From positions 1-64,000 of the forward strand of contig NZ_RXFQ01000027.1 in assembly GCF_003951285.1 (NCBI RefSeq): DNA of 64,000 nt, given 5' to 3'. A program made the translations under genes and the position numbers. Below the pieces are notes generated by a model. The model did no database searches, was not told the origin of the DNA, and saw only the letters and a list, made by a program, of their open reading frames with translations. Positions 62,556-64,000 of this stretch are shown piece after piece. The stretch is from Variovorax beijingensis (GTDB taxonomy: Bacteria > Pseudomonadota > Gammaproteobacteria > Burkholderiales > Burkholderiaceae_C). The first letter of the stretch is position 1. Each line of letters starts with the position of its first letter.

Positions 62556-63512
62556 ATGCAACTACCTACCTACGACGACGTCATCGCCGCGGCCGCGCGG
62601 CTCGAGGGCCATGCCCACCGCACGCCCGTGCTGCGATCGCAGACGGCCGACGAACGCTGGGGCGCCAGCTTCTTCTTCAAGTGCGAGAACTTCCAGCGCA
62701 TGGGCGCCTTCAAGTTCCGCGGTGCGTTCAATGCGCTGTCGAAGTTCGACGCCGCGCAGCGCAAGGGCGGCGTGATCGCGTTCTCTTCGGGCAACCATGC
62801 GCAGGCCATCGCGCTGTCGGCCCGGCTGCTGTCGGTGCCGGCCGTGATCGTCATGCCCAACGACGCGCCCGCGGCCAAGGTCGCGGCCACGCGCGGCTAC
62901 GGCGCCGAAGTGGTGACGTACGACCGCTTCACCGAAAACCGCGAGGCGCTCACGAAGCGGCTCGCGCAGGAACGCGGCATGACGATGATCCCGCCCTACG
63001 ACCATCCCGACGTGCTCGCGGGGCAGGGCACGGCGGTGAAGGAGCTGATCGAGGAAACCGGCCCGCTCGACCAGCTGTTCGTGTGCCTGGGCGGCGGCGG
63101 GCTGCTGTCGGGTTCGGCGCTGTCGGCGCGTGCGCTGGCGCCCGGTTGCAAGGTCTACGGCGTGGAGCCCGAAGCGGGCAACGACGGCCAGCAATCATTG
63201 CGCGCCGGGAAGATCGTGCACATCGAAACGCCCAAGACCATTGCCGACGGCGCGCAGACGCAGCACCTGGGCGAATACACCTTCGGCATCATCCAGCGCG
63301 ACGTGGACGACATCTTCACCGTGACCGACGAGCAGCTTGTCGAGGCGATGCGCTTCTTTGCCGAGCGCATGAAGATCGTGGTGGAGCCGACCGGCTGCCT
63401 CGCCTTCGCGGGCGCGATTGCCGCGGGCAAGGCCATCGCGGGCCAGCGCGTGGGCATCGTGGTCAGCGGCGGCAACGTCGACCTCTCGCGCTACGCGGCG
63501 CTGCTCGCGTAG
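62556..63512 (+). CDS. Threonine/serine dehydratase-like PLP enzyme
   Basis: A 318-residue fold-type II PLP enzyme. The Schiff-base lysine is in RMGAFKFRGAFNAL (Lys53), the substrate loop SSGNHAQAIALSARLL and the phosphate loop CLGGGGLLSGSALS are clear. There is no C-terminal ACT domain, so it is a catabolic type: threonine dehydratase, serine racemase or threo-3-hydroxyaspartate ammonia-lyase. The divergent GntR-PhyH pair suggests that a hydroxylated amino acid may be the substrate (inference). Confidence 0.88.
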   Translation: MQLPTYDDVIAAAARLEGHAHRTPVLRSQTADERWGASFFFKCENFQRMGAFKFRGAFNALSKFDAAQRKGGVIAFSSGNHAQAIALSARLLSVPAVIVMPNDAPAAKVAATRGYGAEVVTYDRFTENREALTKRLAQERGMTMIPPYDHPDVLAGQGTAVKELIEETGPLDQLFVCLGGGGLLSGSALSARALAPGCKVYGVEPEAGNDGQQSLRAGKIVHIETPKTIADGAQTQHLGEYTFGIIQRDVDDIFTVTDEQLVEAMRFFAERMKIVVEPTGCLAFAGAIAAGKAIAGQRVGIVVSGGNVDLSRYAALLA

Positions 63513-63513
63513 C

Positions 63514-64000
63514 TCAGGCGCGGATTCCCTCGGCCGTGAGGTGGAGCAGGCGGTCCGCACGGGCTGCCGCGCTCTCGGAATGCGTCACCAGCACCAGCGA
63601 GGCGCCGTGCTCGCGCGTCTGGCCGATCAGCAGTTCCATCACCTTCGAAGCGGTGCCCGGGTCGAGGTTGCCGGTGGGCTCGTCGGCCAGCAGCAGGGCG
63701 GGCCTGTGCACCAGCGCGCGCGCGATCGCCACGCGCTGCAACTGGCCGCCGGAGAGCGTCTGCGGCAGGCGCGCGCCCATGCCGGGCAGGCCCACCGCGT
63801 CGAGCATGTGCGCGACGCGGCCTTCGTCGCGCCTGCCGCCCAGCAGCATCAGCGGCAGCGAGACGTTCTGCGCCACGTCCAGGTGCGGCAGCACGTGGAA
63901 GGCCTGGAACACGAAACCCACGTGGCGCCGGCGCCAGAGCGCGCAGGCCTCGCCGTCGAGTGCGCCGATGTCGGCGCCTTCGTGCGTGACCGTGCCCGCA
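63514..64000 (-). CDS. ABC transporter ATPase, LolD/MacB type (5' end outside window)
   Basis: The C-terminal 161 residues of an ATPase; the reading frame is open to base 64000 and the Walker A region lies beyond. Visible: WRRRHVGFVFQAFHVLPHLD (Q-loop), LSGGQLQRVAIARALVHRPA (signature), LLLADEPTGNLDPGTASKVM (Walker B) and switch His in LVLVTHSESAAARADR. Such ATPases serve FtsX/MacB permeases. It is on the same strand as the orphan FtsX permease gene 7.3 kb downstream. The dehydratase gene ends two bases away. Confidence 0.9.
   Translation of the reverse strand, partial: AGTVTHEGADIGALDGEACALWRRRHVGFVFQAFHVLPHLDVAQNVSLPLMLLGGRRDEGRVAHMLDAVGLPGMGARLPQTLSGGQLQRVAIARALVHRPALLLADEPTGNLDPGTASKVMELLIGQTREHGASLVLVTHSESAAARADRLLHLTAEGIRA

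Overview
The window is chromosomal DNA from a high-GC betaproteobacterium, most likely a Comamonadaceae member close to Variovorax. I infer this from the order tpiA-secG-tRNA-Leu(GAG)-nuoA to nuoN-DUF2818-NUDIX-DUF1178, from the rpsO-pnp pair, from a NuoG that lacks the N7 cluster ligands, and from GC-rich intergenic repeats. No insertion sequence, integrase, CRISPR array or replication origin was seen.

Region 1 (1-9.3 kb) is a nitrate uptake and sensing locus. It holds a PP2C phosphatase/Ser-Thr kinase fusion, a NarK-type MFS transporter, an ANTAR protein with a PilJ-like sensor module, an NrtA-NrtB-NrtD ABC transporter and a NasR-like NIT-ANTAR antiterminator. The nrtA leader contains a sigma-54 promoter, two hairpins with A..G.. 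hexaloops and a terminator that shares bases with the second hairpin. This is a complete predicted ANTAR antitermination switch and the clearest regulatory system in the window.

Region 2 (9.3-19.6 kb) is mostly housekeeping: tsaD, a small alpha/beta hydrolase with its own palindromic operator, an Hsp20, an orphan branched-chain-type substrate-binding protein coupled to an aminotransferase, rpsO, pnp, a quinone oxidoreductase, tpiA and secG. Region 3 (19.6-35.7 kb) is tRNA-Leu(GAG), the full 14-gene complex I operon, and three small trailing genes (DUF2818, NUDIX, DUF1178).

Region 4 (35.7-42.6 kb) is an MsbA-like ABC exporter divergent from a MarR-controlled EmrAB/outer-membrane-factor tripartite pump. 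Region 5 (42.6-48.9 kb) has an AGE-family epimerase and a livGFKHM amino-acid importer. Region 6 (48.9-56.2 kb), all on the minus strand, holds a lipoprotein 5'-nucleotidase, an unidentified small protein, an AttH-like lipocalin, a cysteine-synthase-like PLP enzyme and a large FtsX-type ABC permease.

Region 7 (56.3-64 kb) holds a serine beta-lactamase-like hydrolase, an ECF42-type sigma factor with its DGPF/YCII partner and a recognisable target promoter, a GntR-PhyH-oxidoreductase catabolic cluster divergent from a threonine-dehydratase-like enzyme, and at the right edge an incomplete LolD-type ATPase that may be the missing partner of the FtsX permease. Coding density is high. The only gene-free stretch over 300 bases is 7618-7958, the nrtA control region.
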